Positions 33,857 to 56,599 of a stretch of DNA of 64,000 bases are shown here, piece by piece. The stretch is from Chionis minor (lineage: Eukaryota > Chordata > Aves > Charadriiformes > Chionididae): positions 113,323 through 177,322 of the forward strand of contig VZSF01001339.1 of NCBI GenBank assembly GCA_013398295.1, read 5' to 3'. Every line of letters starts with the position of its first letter. Position 1 is the first letter of the stretch. The notes under the pieces were generated by a model. The model had not been told where the DNA came from. It ran no database searches and worked only from the letters and a program-made list of their open reading frames with translations. Both the position numbers and the translations under genes were made by a program.

Positions 33857-35819
33857 GTAAGGCATCTCCAATGGCCCGGGGAGGGGGGACCGGGCTGCTC
33901 CACTGAATGAACCCACCCGGGAGAAGGGAAAACCTCCCAGCCCTCTGGGGGGGGACTCGGAACTGGGGTACCAGGTGCTGCGCAACAGCCGGATTTGGCC
34001 CTTGAGTATCCGTGGGTGGGTAGGGTGGTGGGTGCAAGAGCGAAAGGCAGAGCCCTCGCTTCGTCCTTCCCACCCCTCGGTGCTCCCCGCGGCGTGGCCG
34101 GCTCGTGGGGGCAGAGCTGAGGCCTCCCAACTCGGCACCGTGGTGGTTTGCAATATGCCGCCGGCGCTGAGCCCCCCCCAGTCCAGCCCCAGAGCGGAAA
34201 GCCGGGGAGTTCCTGCAGGCTGCGACGTGCCCGGAGTGCTAATCCCCGCCGCAGGAAAGCTGCCTCCATACGCCGCCTCACATCAGTCCATCAGTCGGAG
34301 GCGAGTGCCGGGAATGCTGGCCATGCTCCAGCCCGCCGCCGCTGCCGCCGTGCAAACCTTGGGAGGGGAAACCCTGCCAAAAGCCGAGGCGCCGGCCAGG
34401 ACGGGGAGCACTGCCGAGCCCCCCCATCCCAGCGCTGTCAGCTGCAAAAAAGCACGGGAGCAGGGAAATACGCTGCCGGGCATCAGCCAGGCTGCCGTGG
34501 CTGGGTGTTGGTGGCTCTGAGCATGCCTGCAGCTGGTCACACGCAGAAATACCGCGCGTTAGACATAAATACAGCGTAGCTGCTGGCAGCGGGTATTTTT
34601 TTGCGATCTGGCCGCTGTGGTGCTGTCCCCACAGTTCCCAGCGATGCTGCTGGGGTGTGCTGGGAGCCGGACAGTTGGTGCACCCGCTTCCTTCTCCGCC
34701 CGTCGGCTGCGCAGGGAGGATTTCATCGCGGCTCTCCCTGTCTCTCCCCGTGGTGTGTGGCCCCTTGTCCCCCCTCCCCGGGACCTGAGTGCACAGCGCA
34801 TTCCTGCCATCATTAATAACTCCTCTGCTGGGCTCTTGCACAACCCCCTGCCTCCTCCCAGGGGAATTTGCACCCTTTCCTCACCGGCTGCCCAGGCAGC
34901 GATTTTGGGGGGGGCTGCAGGGGGTTTCTTGGGCCCCCCTCTCCTCCCTGGGGGCAGGTGGGGAATGTCCCCCCTCAGGGCAGCCACGGGGCTAAAGCCA
35001 CACGGGCGCGTTGGCTGAGTTGCCTGGGACTCTGGGGATGGTGCAAGGCTGGCAGTACCTCCGGGCACGTTTTGGGGTTGCCAGCCTACATTTTGCACTA
35101 GCCCAACCAAAACTAGTGTGTGCAGTTGTTTAGGTGCAACAGGAGAGCTCGGACTGGGGCTCCCTGTTCTGCAGCCCCTTCCCCAGAGGACTGTGGGCTC
35201 GTGCTTCCTCCTTCTCTTCCTCCTCTCCCATTTTCGGCTCCTGCAGCCAAAGCCCCAATGGCTGGAATTGTCCTCGTCAGAGCAGCACGTCCCGGTGAGC
35301 AGCACAGACCCAGCAAAGCCCTTGCCAAGGAGGGGTAGCAGCCAGGCGCGAGCTGGGAGCTTGTGGTGTGTGTTGGAGAGCTTGCCCTCCCCAAAACCAC
35401 TGCGCAGGGGGGGATGAACTCATGGTCCGTGGGGGGGACGCGCCTGGAGGACACATGTCCTGCGCCTGCAGGCTAACGGGTGCGAAGGCGAGGACAGCCC
35501 CTGCTTTGGGGACACTGGGGACGTGCCAGGGGGGACCCAACCTCCCCTTTCTGTGCTCTGCTCCTAGCTAATCTCTAGGTATATTGACTATTTTATACTG
35601 ATTTTTCTCAGCACGCTGATAAATCATTGCTGACCCTTGGTTGTTGGCCAGGCTGGCAGCCCCACGGGGTGTGCTCGGGGAAAACTTGTGTCCCCAAAGT
35701 GCTGCTAAATCCACCGCCCCGACCAGGGTGTTTTCCTGCCTGGGGAAGTGCTGCTTCCCGGGGAAACTCTGAGCAGCTGCGCCCCTTGCTCACGGTCGCA
35801 TGGGCAGTCACAAGCCGTG

Positions 35820-35909
35820 TGGTCACAGCCCCGCCGTGCCCCCGCTTTCCTCCCCGCGCTGCCGCTGCCATCCCGGGAGCGCCAGCGGGTGCCGGAGCCC
35901 CGGGCGGAG
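35820..35909 (+). promoter_or_regulatory. SRC: CpG-rich candidate alternative first exon of SRC
   Basis: A short CpG-dense block ends in the consensus donor GCGGAG|GTGAGCG (GT 35910-35911). No ATG occurs in its last 60 bases. It is 1.8 kb upstream of the first coding exon. It could be a first exon and proximal promoter, but there is no TATA box. Confidence 0.3.
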
Positions 35910-36758
35910 GTGAGCGAAGGGCTGGCCGGGGGACGGGGGGGTTCGCTTTCCTTAGCGGTGGGGGCTTTTTCTCATCATTTCTAAGGTCCCGCTTTTCCCC
36001 CCACGGTTCTGCTTTAGCATTTTCTGCACCGGGGTTTTAAAAGTACATTTATTTACGGGACAGACCCCCTCCCCTTCACCGTGGGCTCTGCCTCCAGATT
36101 GCTGTCGGTTACGATTTGCAAGCGCATGGCTTATATTTGACCTTCCTTTGCTCCGTGGCCCCCAAAGCCCGGCACAGATACGCGTGGGCCGAGTCCCACG
36201 GCAGATAGAGGCATCGGTCCCTCCTCATAGCCTGAACACGTAGGAGGAAGGACGGCTCCTCTCCCTGCCGGAGTGGCTGCCATAGCTGTACCCAGCCCAA
36301 AAAATCAGTTTATTCCAGTTCCCAAAACCTGGCAGGATCCTATCCCGCTAGCACGGTTGCAGCTGAAGCAAACCTGCGTGGAAGCGGGACAGGGGATGCT
36401 GCCGGTCATCTGTGCGATTTGGGAGGTGGAAAACAGTCAGTGGAAGTTGGGTTTTTTGGAAAATAAGCCCCAATTTGTCAGATAAAGCCTTCACGGTGGG
36501 GAGGGGGGCTGGGAAGGGAGCAGAGCTTGTGCCAGGTGCCCCTAAAGTTCCTCGTGGCAGGAGCTGGTGGGCTCTGCCCCACCGACACCGGGGCTGTGGG
36601 GGCTGCTGGAGCTGCCCGGTGGCTCTGGCCCCGCTTGCGGGGGCTCGGCCCAAGTTCCTCTCGAAAGGCGGGTTAGAAAAAACATCTGCTGGGTGAGGCT
36701 GAGCCCTCGGCAAAGCCTCGCAGGCGGTTGCACCCAGGTCTGCACCCCGCAGGCAGCA

Positions 36759-36798
36759 CCTCTCCTCTCCTCTCCTCTCCTCTCCTCTCCTCTCCTCC
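36759..36798. repeat. (CCTCT)n microsatellite
   Basis: About eight pentanucleotide units of pure pyrimidine. The same repeat begins the redundant contig at 38281. Confidence 0.95.
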
Positions 36799-37023
36799 TT
36801 CCCTGTTTGCTTTTTCTTATCGGAAATATTCTCCTCCCTGGTTGACTCCGCCGCCCTTTCCCCTCCTGCCATGCATGATCTAGCATATTTCCTTCCATAG
36901 CTTCAGGACACTGGTGGGTACCCTGCCATCTTTGGAGACTGCAAATAATTCCCTCCCTTCATTTATATCATTACCTTGAAGGTATTTATAGAGTGTGATC
37001 TTGAGTGGAAAGGAAGGCATGAC

Positions 37024-37033
37024 TATATATAAA
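37024..37033 (+). promoter_or_regulatory. SRC: TATA box of a candidate proximal SRC promoter
   Basis: TATATATAAA followed by AGCTGAGATCCC lies about 690 bases upstream of the SRC coding exon, in an AT-rich block. A MEF2-like TATTTATAG (36983-36991) lies about 40 bases before it. Start of transcription would be near 37055. A muscle-specific alternative c-src transcript has been described in chicken; a tissue-specific TATA promoter here would fit but is not shown. The same box appears at 38531-38540 only because of the redundant contig. Confidence 0.35.
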
Positions 37034-37634
37034 GCTGAGATCCCTTGGTCCTTAGCTGCTAACTGCCTGAAACTGCTCCTGATTTAAACTTTTATCCCGT
37101 TTGTCGCACGTTTTGGACTTCACAGGAACATCCTGAGCATTTAAATCCCCATCCCAAGCAAGCAGAGTGATGCAGCTATGGGTTCTCCAAGCTCCCGCCG
37201 TCAGAGTAATCCAAACTTGTGAATATTTGTCTGGGTGATGCCTTCTCCTCCCCATGCCCTGGTAGAAACCCTCATGTAGGAGGCAACGTGGCTGCATGGG
37301 ATTACGAGCTGCACCCCACGGCGGGTGCCTGGGCCTAGAGCAGCCACGCTCCGGAGCACCGGTCCAGGCTCTGCGCTCAGCATCCTCGCTCCGCACTCCC
37401 ATGGCTGAGCGTGCTTCCCTCTGCTCCCAAAGCGTGCCCTGGCGGCTCCGCTCCCAGCCTCTCGCTGGCTGTGGCAGCCACGCGGGAGGTGGCTCAGCAT
37501 TAATGAGGGGCGATGGTGTCCCAGGGCAAGGGCAGGCTGGCCAGACTTTCCGGCAGCTGATGCTTGAACAGGCTCCAGAAGTTGTTCCGTTTCCTAGTGG
37601 GCAGGCATCTGTCGCGCAAGCCCTGGAAGGCAGC

Positions 37635-37681
<47 letters not shown>
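37635..37681. repeat. (TAA)n microsatellite
   Basis: About 15 TAA units, ending 35 bases before the SRC exon 2 acceptor. The redundant contig breaks inside this repeat at 39154. Confidence 0.95.
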
Positions 37682-37683
<2 letters not shown>

Positions 37684-37725
37684 GAAGCCCTATGCATGTG
37701 TGTCTGTCTCCCGCAGCCCGGCACC

Positions 37726-48208
<10,483 letters not shown>

Positions 48209-51031
48209 ACCTGGAGCTCCTCCTGGCACCAGGGACGCTGCCGTCCTCGCCGCGGGGCGCCGAGGGCTTGCCTTCCTGCCGAGGGACCGGTTTTTGCGGA
48301 GCAGCCCCGGAGCAGGATGGGGCATCGTCTCCGGATGCGGCCAAGGGAGGTGCTTCGTCCCCCTGTCACTCATTAAGACTTCTGGCCTGTGTTTAATGAA
48401 GCAGCACCGTCCTGTTGGCGAGAGGAGCCTGCGGGCACCAGTGGAGCCGGCTCGGGAGGGCGAGCAGAGCATCTCCCGCCAAGAGACTTGTCTTTGGGAG
48501 ACCTTTTCTCCCCCAGCAGCTCTGGGGTGAGCTTAGAGGAACTGGGGGGCAGCACCCCTCACCTCAGACGTGTGGCCCTGGCCTCCTACACCCCCTCTCT
48601 AAATCAGCACAAATTTCCCTGCCCCTTCGCTCTTCCTGCCATTCCCCCCTTGGCTCCGGTTCTCCTGAGGCTGCTGGCAGAGATGTTTCGCCACGGGAAA
48701 GGCACAAGCCTTGGCTGGTTCGGACAGGGCAATGTACCGGGGCGGAGGTGCCAGCGTGGGGTGCAGCGGGATGCGGGCAGTCCCCCGTCCTCGGGCATCC
48801 CTCCAGCCTCGCCGTGGCAGGGCTCCGTGGCTGAGCCGTGCTCGCGGGCACCAGGAGCATGAAATGTGGCTGCTCGTGGCTCCGGTGACCATCACTGTCA
48901 TATGGGTGCGCATCCAAGTCTTCCAGCTGCATCTGTCCCCCCGAGCGACCAGTCTCGTCTCTCCTGGGAGTGGCACCGAGGGGTGCCAGCAGAGCCCTTG
49001 CCCTGCCTGTGGCCCATCCTGCCGCCCTGCTGGGCATTCTCCCACTGAGCACTCCTGGTCTTCCAGCCGGCCCCCCGGGAAGCGCACCACAGCCCCCCAG
49101 CCGCCCTCCCCAGCTCCCCCACCAGCTTTCCCACCAGCAGAGTCCCCTGGGCTGGCCCTGCCACCAATCCGGTGCCACCGCAGGGCTCAGGTGCACGGCA
49201 CAGGTGGTTGTTCAGGGTGTGGGAGTGTTTGGGGGAAAATACTCATCTTTCACAGATGCTTTTGTCCACCTGGTACGTTTTTAGCTGCCTTCCCCCCTGC
49301 CCCTCGTGTCTCGGCTGCCGGGCTGCGTTGCCCACATGGTGGGAGCATCCCCAGCCACAGGCTGCTATCCCAAAGGAGAGTCCTGGGAAGCGCTGTGCCG
49401 TGCGGGAGACATTTGCATTCTCATCTGCCCCCTGCTCGCTCCCAAAGCCCCCAGCCACGTTTCGGCAGTGGGTGGTTATCTGTGCCCAGCCTCCGTGCTC
49501 TCCTCCCCAGCACCTGCCTTGTACATAACCCCCGCGTGGCCCCCACACCCTCCCAAATGTTGACTTCGTTGCATGTGTTGGTTTTTTCCTCCTTCCTGCG
49601 GCTGTACCCAGCTGGAAACCCTTCGCCGGGCTGGCTCGCAGGGCTTCGCTCCCTCACCTCTCCGGGTGCCGGGCACCTTCGGCGCCCTTGCTCAGAAAGA
49701 CCTGGGTGCTCCATGTATGCTCTCCTGGAGCAGGGGTGGGACAGGGGCTGGAGAAGCAGGGATGCTGCGGAGCAAGGGTGCCATCAGGAAGAACCTGGAG
49801 AAGGGGAGCCAGTGGCTTTGCCCACCTCTCGCTCCTCAGGCTGTGGGATGTGTTTCTTTGCCTCCCCCTGGCTTGTGGGATGGGGTTTTCCTCCAGCACA
49901 GCCTCCTTGCGGGCAGCAGAGCCAAAACGCCTCTTGCCAGCCCCCACCGTGGTGCCGGTGTCCCACCAAAGCTGGGTGGGAGCCGCGTGTGGGCAGGGGG
50001 GCAGCCAAAACCCCCTTCCCTCCCCAAATCCAAAGCCCTTTTGGATCAGGGCTCAGGCACAGCGCTGCCTCCCGCTCACTCCCACAGCTCCCTGGCCACT
50101 TATTTATGAACCAAGTGCTCGCTTGGTTGGCAAGTGGCTCCTTTTTAATGACTAAAACCTTCAAAATCAGCTTGAATGTGCTCTTCAGTGGTACGGAGAG
50201 ATCCTGCCTTTGCTGGCTTGGAGAACAGTGACTGGTTTAATGGATTTTTTAAAATAATTTTGGAACTCGGAGCCTTTTCTCCCCCTCCCCCCCCTCCCCT
50301 TCCTAGCAGATTTGCTGTGCCTGCATTTCTGTGTTTGGACAGGGACTCTCCAAACCTCAGTGTTCTGGGTTGTTCCATGTTTGCATCCCTGGGATGGGTG
50401 GCTGCTGCGTCCCTGTCGGCGCTGCCAGAGGAGCCCCATCCCGCAGCAGCCGGTCCGAGGGGTGGCCTGTGCCATAGCTCTGCCTAAATTATACAAAATC
50501 CCCATCCCCAGGAGAAACCTCATAAAACTGCAACGTGCGGCAGCCAGATCTCGTCTGAAAGCTGGGGAGAGAGAAGGCAAGAGCACATGTTAAGGTTCGG
50601 CCTTTGGTGGTCTGCAGCACGTACAGGGTCTTGCACAAGCGCAGCGGGACGGGAACGGGCTTGACCCGGCGGTTTCGTGTTCTGGCTCTTCCCCACGAGC
50701 AGCAGAACAGGAACGCGGCGGCGGCGCGAGGAGCACCCCGGGCTGGCTTAATTTCCCCGTGGCTTTTGGCAAGCTCCAAGGAAGGAGACGTGCTGGGGAC
50801 ATTTCAGGGCAGAAGAGAGGAAAGTGATCCTGGAAAAGATGAACCTCCCTGCGCACGGGGCTGGGGCTGTGTGTCTGCGTGTCCATGTGTCCGTCCGTGT
50901 GTCCATGCAGCGGTTTCCATGGGACCCAGCATCTCCGGACTCGCCACTGTAGCCGGCACGACCCGGAGGCCCCGGGGACCGAGAGCCTCTCCTCCATCAC
51001 CGTTGTTGTCTGCCAATTTATTTTTTAAGCC

Positions 51032-51037
51032 AATAAA
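51032..51037 (+). terminator. SRC: SRC polyadenylation signal, proximal candidate
   Basis: Canonical AATAAA in GCCAATAAACTCC, 2.8 kb after the stop. Confidence 0.5.
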
Positions 51038-51382
51038 CTCCAGAGGGGAGTCCCCACCTAAGGATGCTCTTTGACCTCCTGGGGTCAATAACACCCTACA
51101 AGTTATCCCCCTCTGCTGTTACCATTTTTTTAACTAGTGTTTTGTAAGATCTCAGACCGACTATGCAGAGAACATGTGGATCTGTGTCTCTCTCCCCCCA
51201 GCTCCCCTCTCCCCCCACCTGCCTTTTTCAGTGTCAAAAGTAAAATATTTAGCTTTTTTTTTTTTTTGGATAATAATAAAATTTTGGGGAAAAAAAACCT
51301 GAAAAGGTCCAGCTTTCTGGGTGGTGGTGGGTGGAGATGCTTTGAAACTCTACTGTTGATGTAAATACTTTGCAATTTGATA

Positions 51383-51388
51383 ATTAAA
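51383..51388 (+). terminator. SRC: SRC polyadenylation signal, distal candidate
   Basis: ATTAAA within GATAATTAAATAC, followed by CTCACCG and 13 genomic A residues (51407-51419). Confidence 0.4.
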
Positions 51389-51419
51389 TACAAACAGACC
51401 TCACCGAAAAAAAAAAAAA

Positions 51420-54400
51420 GTGTGTAGCTTGTGTATGAGAGGATTTCTTAGCATCCCTATTACAGGAGCTGGTGGTTCCTGGAGCACGTGCAACACCCAT
51501 GTGTGGCTTCTGATGCTTCAGAGGCTTTTTCTGTCTGATACTTCAGGGACCTGGTGCCACTTCTGTCCTCCTGGAGCCATTCCTGTGTCCCCATACAGGC
51601 TCATGGTCCAGCGCAGCCCCAGCGCCTGCTCTTGCAAGGGGAGCCTCTTCCATCGTGTCCCTCCTGCTCCAAGGGCCAGGAACAGCTGGCTGGTGGTGGT
51701 GGGCAAGCTCCCGATGCCTGGACTACTCTGGTGGGGAAGCACTGCCTTGGTGGGCACAGAATCAGGCTGGTGCGCTCCGAGCTGAGCTGGGATGCAGCCT
51801 GTGTCGCCGGTGGGATCCCAGCTGCAGCCGCCGATGCGGAGCAGAGGGCTATGGCACGCAGTGCCGGCACGCAGCGTTAGCCATGGGGGATCCCACGGGC
51901 TCCTCTGCTGTGTCCATCACTGCCACCCAGCCTCTGCAAGCTGGGACACCCAGGTCCCTGCCCACGCACGGGGCTGTGGGTGACACAGTGGCCCTGGCGT
52001 TGGCCAGATTGATGTGCACGCCAGGGCCAGCAGAGCTGCCCCAAACCCAGTAGACCTGGTTGCCAATTGCCCTTGGCTGGGAGGGACACAGGACAGGGTG
52101 GGGGACAGCCCTCCCTCCCACAGAATCTGCTTCATCAGCAACTACAAGAAGCAGGCCTGCTTTGTTAGGATAATTAGTGGGTGCTGATGGGGATCCCTCA
52201 CTCAGTGATTAAGTAATTGATATATAGCACATGCGGATGCTGCTCCTCCTTCACCACCACCATCATGGTCTGGGGTGGCTTTAGTGCCCTGGGTCTGGCT
52301 GCTCTGTACTGGTGTGTGGCTGCTTCCCTCCTCCTCGGGCTGGTAAGTGACTCAGTCTTTTGTTTAATTGTTTAATGCTTTATGTTTTGCTTCTCTTTAA
52401 AGCAATTAAGCGATTGAGGGATTATCTCTCACTGGCAAGTCCCTTGGTCCCTGTGCGATGTGTGGGCTGGGAGTGAGTTGGCAAGGTCACCCCGGGAGGG
52501 CAGCTGAGGCTGAGGTGCTTCCAGCCCTTGGCTTTGTCCCTTGGGGATTGCTGCTTGGGAGCAGGGTGGCCGTGGGGAGGATGCTTGGAGGATGAGGCAG
52601 GGTGCTGTAGTCCAACCTCAGCCCTGGGGCAGCCGGGGGTGTCATGGTGGGTCATGCCCAGGGGATGAGGGGTCCGGATTCAGTACGCCCAAGCCCTTCC
52701 TATGGCACCGCTCGCTTCCTCCTCTCCCTGTCCCCTTTGCTCTGTGTCTGGTCCTCAGCCTTGGTGGCAGCTGAAGCATCTTAAAAAGATGGTCGGGACA
52801 GTCAGCAGGACCTGCAGCCCACCCTGGCTGTGCTCGGTGGCTGTTTTCCCATGGAGTCATTCCCCTTGGCGACACCCCTCAATTCCCAAGTCCTCTGTGG
52901 AGGCCAGCCCTGTGAAATGGGGAGGGAAGGGAGTGATGTTACCCTGGAGAGGCTGAGACTTGCTGGGGCAGGAGGTGTGAGATGGGAATAGCCACTGGGA
53001 TCTGCTCTCGCCAGGTGTCCCCAGCCTGAGCCGGGCAGATGTTCCAGGGGATTACACCACGTGCCTCCTTTAATGGGCTTAATCGTGCTGTTTGCTTCGT
53101 GCTGGTGTTGTGCCCTGTAAGCCTGGGAGAGGATTTGGGTGCCAGGGTGGGGGCTGTGACTGCCCCCAGAGCAGGTCTGGCGAGGAGGCAGGGCTCCTGT
53201 GCCGGGCAGTTTGTGCTGCCAGCGGGTTTCTAAAATGGCAAGGATGAGTCGTCGTTTGTCCTGAATATCCTCATCGCTTTCGCCAAAGCTCAGTGGCAGC
53301 ACCCCCAAAGAGCACCAAGTCCTGGCTCTTCTCCCATTCTCCCAGCGGATAAGTGCCCCAAACTGCTCCACATGCTGAGGATCCCCTGGAGCAGACCCCA
53401 GGCTGCACTGCGGGTCAGGGGTCTCTCCCACAGCCTGGATGCAGGAGCAGGACTCTTGGGGAGGGAGCAGAAGGGGTGCACGCCAAAGGGCTGGCTCACA
53501 GAGGGGCTGTGTCCCACCGCCAGGCGCTCGGGTCTCCGGCTGTGCCCCTGCAGCCCCCGCTGCTCCCGCCGGGAGCGATGGGTGACCAGGAGTCTGCTGG
53601 CACATGTCGGCTGGGACGACAAAGCCCCGCGGACTCTGCCCGCTCAGGTGCCCAGCAGCAGGTCTGGGTGGCACCCGAGCCACCCATCCTCCCTTGCCCA
53701 GGGGATTTGTCTGTGGTCAGAGGAGCAGCAAAACCCTCCTGCCGAGGGTTAATGTCCAGGATCCCGAGGGAAGGGCTGAAGTCCTTACCTGATGTGTAGG
53801 TACCTCGGCAATCGCTGAGGGCCAGGAAACCGATGGGTGCAAGGAGCAAGAGACAGGCAAGACCAAAGGGCACTGGCAGGGCAGGGCTGTCTGTGGCCCT
53901 GAGGGATGTTTGTGGCTTCCCTGGCTCAGGGGGTTTGGCTGGACCATCCCCAGCACAAGGGGGTGAGGTTGGAGGCCGTGGGAGCCCGGTGGCGTCAGCG
54001 GCAGGGCTGGACCTGTGGACTGAGCTGCCTCTCTGAGCCTGCCGGTGGGTGCTTCCAGCCCAAATGGATCCTCAGTGGGATCAACCTCTCTCCTCCCTCT
54101 GCTGCTGAGTTAATAAGGCCACGCTGTGGGCTTGCCTCGGGGTAAGCTGGGCGAGCATCCAGGCAGGAGGCACTAATTGCCCAGTAAGATCTGGGGATGG
54201 ACAAGCAGACACTGGGAGAGCGGGGTGGTGGCCCCAGAGAGCTGGTTCCCCACCTGCACCCCAAGCTGTGCCAGGGAGCTCGACTGCCAAACATCAGCCC
54301 CTGGAGATGAGATGCATGAACATGGATGTCTGGCAGATCTAGGGTTCAAAAGCCACACACCATCCTGGCAGTCGTGGCCAAACCTTCCCCATGGGGAGCC

Positions 54401-56574
54401 TTGTGGTGTCCCAGTTGCTCGTCTTGGGGATGTTGCCTCTCCCTGATGAGCAGCGAGGAGGGGAGTGAGAAGCCCCCAGGCTCCAAGGCTGCAGTGAGGA
54501 GCCCAAGGACTGCCTGAGCTAAGGTGCATCTCTTGTTTCCAGGGATCTGAACCTGGGTTTGTGTGGGCTTTTTTTTTTTCCCTTTCCTGACCCTGCTGTG
54601 TCACTGATCTGTTATGTGACCTAGAAAAGAAAATGATCTCTCCTTCAAATGGAAAGACAAAGGAACAGCTTAAGGCTCCTGCTCCCTGTATCTAGGGAGC
54701 ACCAGGCAGATGGACGCTTTATAATGCAGCAAGGTGATGAGACCCGCTCCGTGCCAAAGCCCCTGCAGGCAGAGCCTGGGCTCGGCGGGACCTGGCACAA
54801 CACAGCAGTTGTGTTTCAAACCCCACGGCTTTAGAGTCACCAGTGTAGCTACCCCCATGGAGCGACTGCCCACCGGTGCGGTCCCCACGCAGAGACCCCT
54901 TGGTGCCTCCGGGATACCGGGGCACAGAGCCACCCTGCTGCTCTTCTGGCAGAGAAACTCCTTGAGACCAGGGCAAAAACATCTCCTCTGAGGCTTCTTT
55001 CATGTCGCCAGCAAACGCCTGCCCAAGAGCAGAGGTGCTGCCTCTGTACGGGCTCAGTCCAATTTGCGGCGCACAAGCAGGGAAGCTGTGATGATGCTTT
55101 TCAAAAGCCATCGGGTTCGACCTGTTCTGCAGTCACCGGCTGGTTTTTCGTGGTCTCTTTATAGAGAAGGACAAGCAGGGCATTAGCATGGGATGTGAGA
55201 CCTGGTTGGGCTCCTTGCTCTTGCCCGAGGCTGTCTGACCGATGATGAAGTTACTTTAATTTTCCATCTTTAAAATGAAGATGGTATCTCAGTGCCCTGG
55301 AGGGGGTAAGATGCTGTGCTGGTGAGGGCTGAGTGCGTATCAAAGAGTGCTCTTCATCTACATTTGGGTTGGGAGGGCTGCAAAAGTAGGTTTCTTGCCC
55401 ATCAGTCTGGCGAGATCTCTCCTGTCGCTCCACTGGCAGCCTTCCTCTTTTGAAGTGCTTTTTTTTCCTCCAAGTTGGGTCTCGCAGAAGGGAAAGCCTG
55501 CAGCTGCGCCTCGTCTTGAACCCCACATACAGAGCCGGGGCTTGCGCTCCTCCAAAGGACTGTCTGGCTCCGTGGCTAGGATTTATTTAAATTGCTGTAG
55601 AGTGCAACTTGGCTAGTTGGCAGCAAAAAGGACTGCATTAGCTTAAATAAATTTAAACTTAAAAGTTGCTCAGGGCACAGACAAGAGTCTTGCTGTAGCT
55701 TGCAAATGAGCTACTCTCCCCTCTCTTTTCTATTTGTTATTTATGCTGTAGCTGGTATGACAGGCACTGGGATTTCCCTCAGCCTGACAGGTGACACAGC
55801 TGTCCTATCTATTCTTGGTGATGTGGCACACGCTTTTTTTTTTAAACATGTAAACACTGATATGTTGCGAACGCTTTCCAACTTGGACTCAGTCTTTAGG
55901 GCTTCAGAGCAGTAGAGGAAGCCGGTTTCGGCTCCAGCAGCACATCTCCTACACCCTTTAACTCCCCGGGGTGCTCCTGGGTGCTGTCGGATCCCGTAGT
56001 CCCCTGCCTGGCTGCAGAAGGTGCCCCCCAGATCTACAAGGGGTCATGGCCAAAGCCATGCGGAAGTGCCGGCACCACTGCATCCCCCTGGATGGCTCCA
56101 GGTTGCAGCCTGGTCTCTGCCTGCAGCAGGGGGACAGGTTGGGAAGACGTGGTGTCGTTGGACGGGCTTACACTGCGTAGGCGCCTGGCAGATAACTCTT
56201 CTACTGCCGGCGACGGGAATTAGCAGCTTTCAGGACACGGCTCTGTGGTGTAATTTTATAAGTGGTAAGGAAAGAGGGATTCTGCCATGTTAAGTGCGGA
56301 GATACAACCAGAAGCGACCTCCTGCGTTGTGTGTGAGATAAGTCTGGCACCAGAGGAGTTGGGAATCGCCAGCGTGGTTCTCAGTCTGCCCACAGTCACG
56401 TTAAACAGTTAATGAGAAGAGGCAGCACTGGGAGCTACAGGGCAAACAGGCTCTGCCTCTTGCCAGAGACTCTCTGGAGTTACTGTGCTGGGAACAGAAC
56501 AATACAGACACATGATTGCTGGGCTAAGGCATCCGCAGTGAGCAGCTAATGCATCATGCTGGGCAGGAGGCCAT
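51420..56574. other. Intergenic stretch between convergent SRC and BLCAP 3' ends
   Basis: No gene, RNA or mobile element recognised. An AT-rich segment (52330-52430) includes a perfect AP-1 site TGACTCA (52348-52354). Open frames are short and overlapping on both strands. Confidence 0.5.
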
Positions 56575-56593
56575 AGACCAAAGTTTATAAAGC

Positions 56594-56599
56594 TTTATT
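56594..56599 (-). terminator. BLCAP: BLCAP polyadenylation signal
   Basis: TTTATT on the plus strand is AATAAA on the BLCAP strand, in TTAATAAAGC, about 1.33 kb after the stop codon. Confidence 0.7.

Larger units (their letters stand above)
20330..37716 (+). other. SRC: SRC 5' region: upstream introns and candidate noncoding exons
   Basis: Upstream of the first coding exon no protein-coding exon is recognised. Long frames on both strands reflect GC-rich composition. Splice-bounded segments worth noting are 21400-21484, 29694-29705 and 33804-33856, and a CpG-rich donor ending at 35909. Human SRC has several noncoding 5' exons, so some of these may be avian equivalents. Confidence 0.5.
48209..51405 (+). 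other. SRC: SRC 3' UTR
   Basis: No coding sequence is recognised after the stop. AATAAA at 51032-51037 and ATTAAA at 51383-51388 are candidate signals. The second is followed 18 bases later by a genomic A-run, giving a 3' UTR of 2.85 or about 3.2 kb. A frame of 506 codons (48711-50231) lies wholly within it and shows no known domain. Confidence 0.7.

Noticed and set aside
37178..37222. Fourteen-codon frame starting MGSPSSRRQS upstream of SRC
   Set aside because: It resembles a myristoylated Src-like start, but it is very short, out of frame with SRC, and the likeness is within chance for such a length.
48711..50231. 506-codon plus-strand open frame
   Set aside because: Lies entirely in the SRC 3' UTR, is overlapped by several frames on both strands, and has low-complexity Pro/Ser/Arg composition without a known domain.
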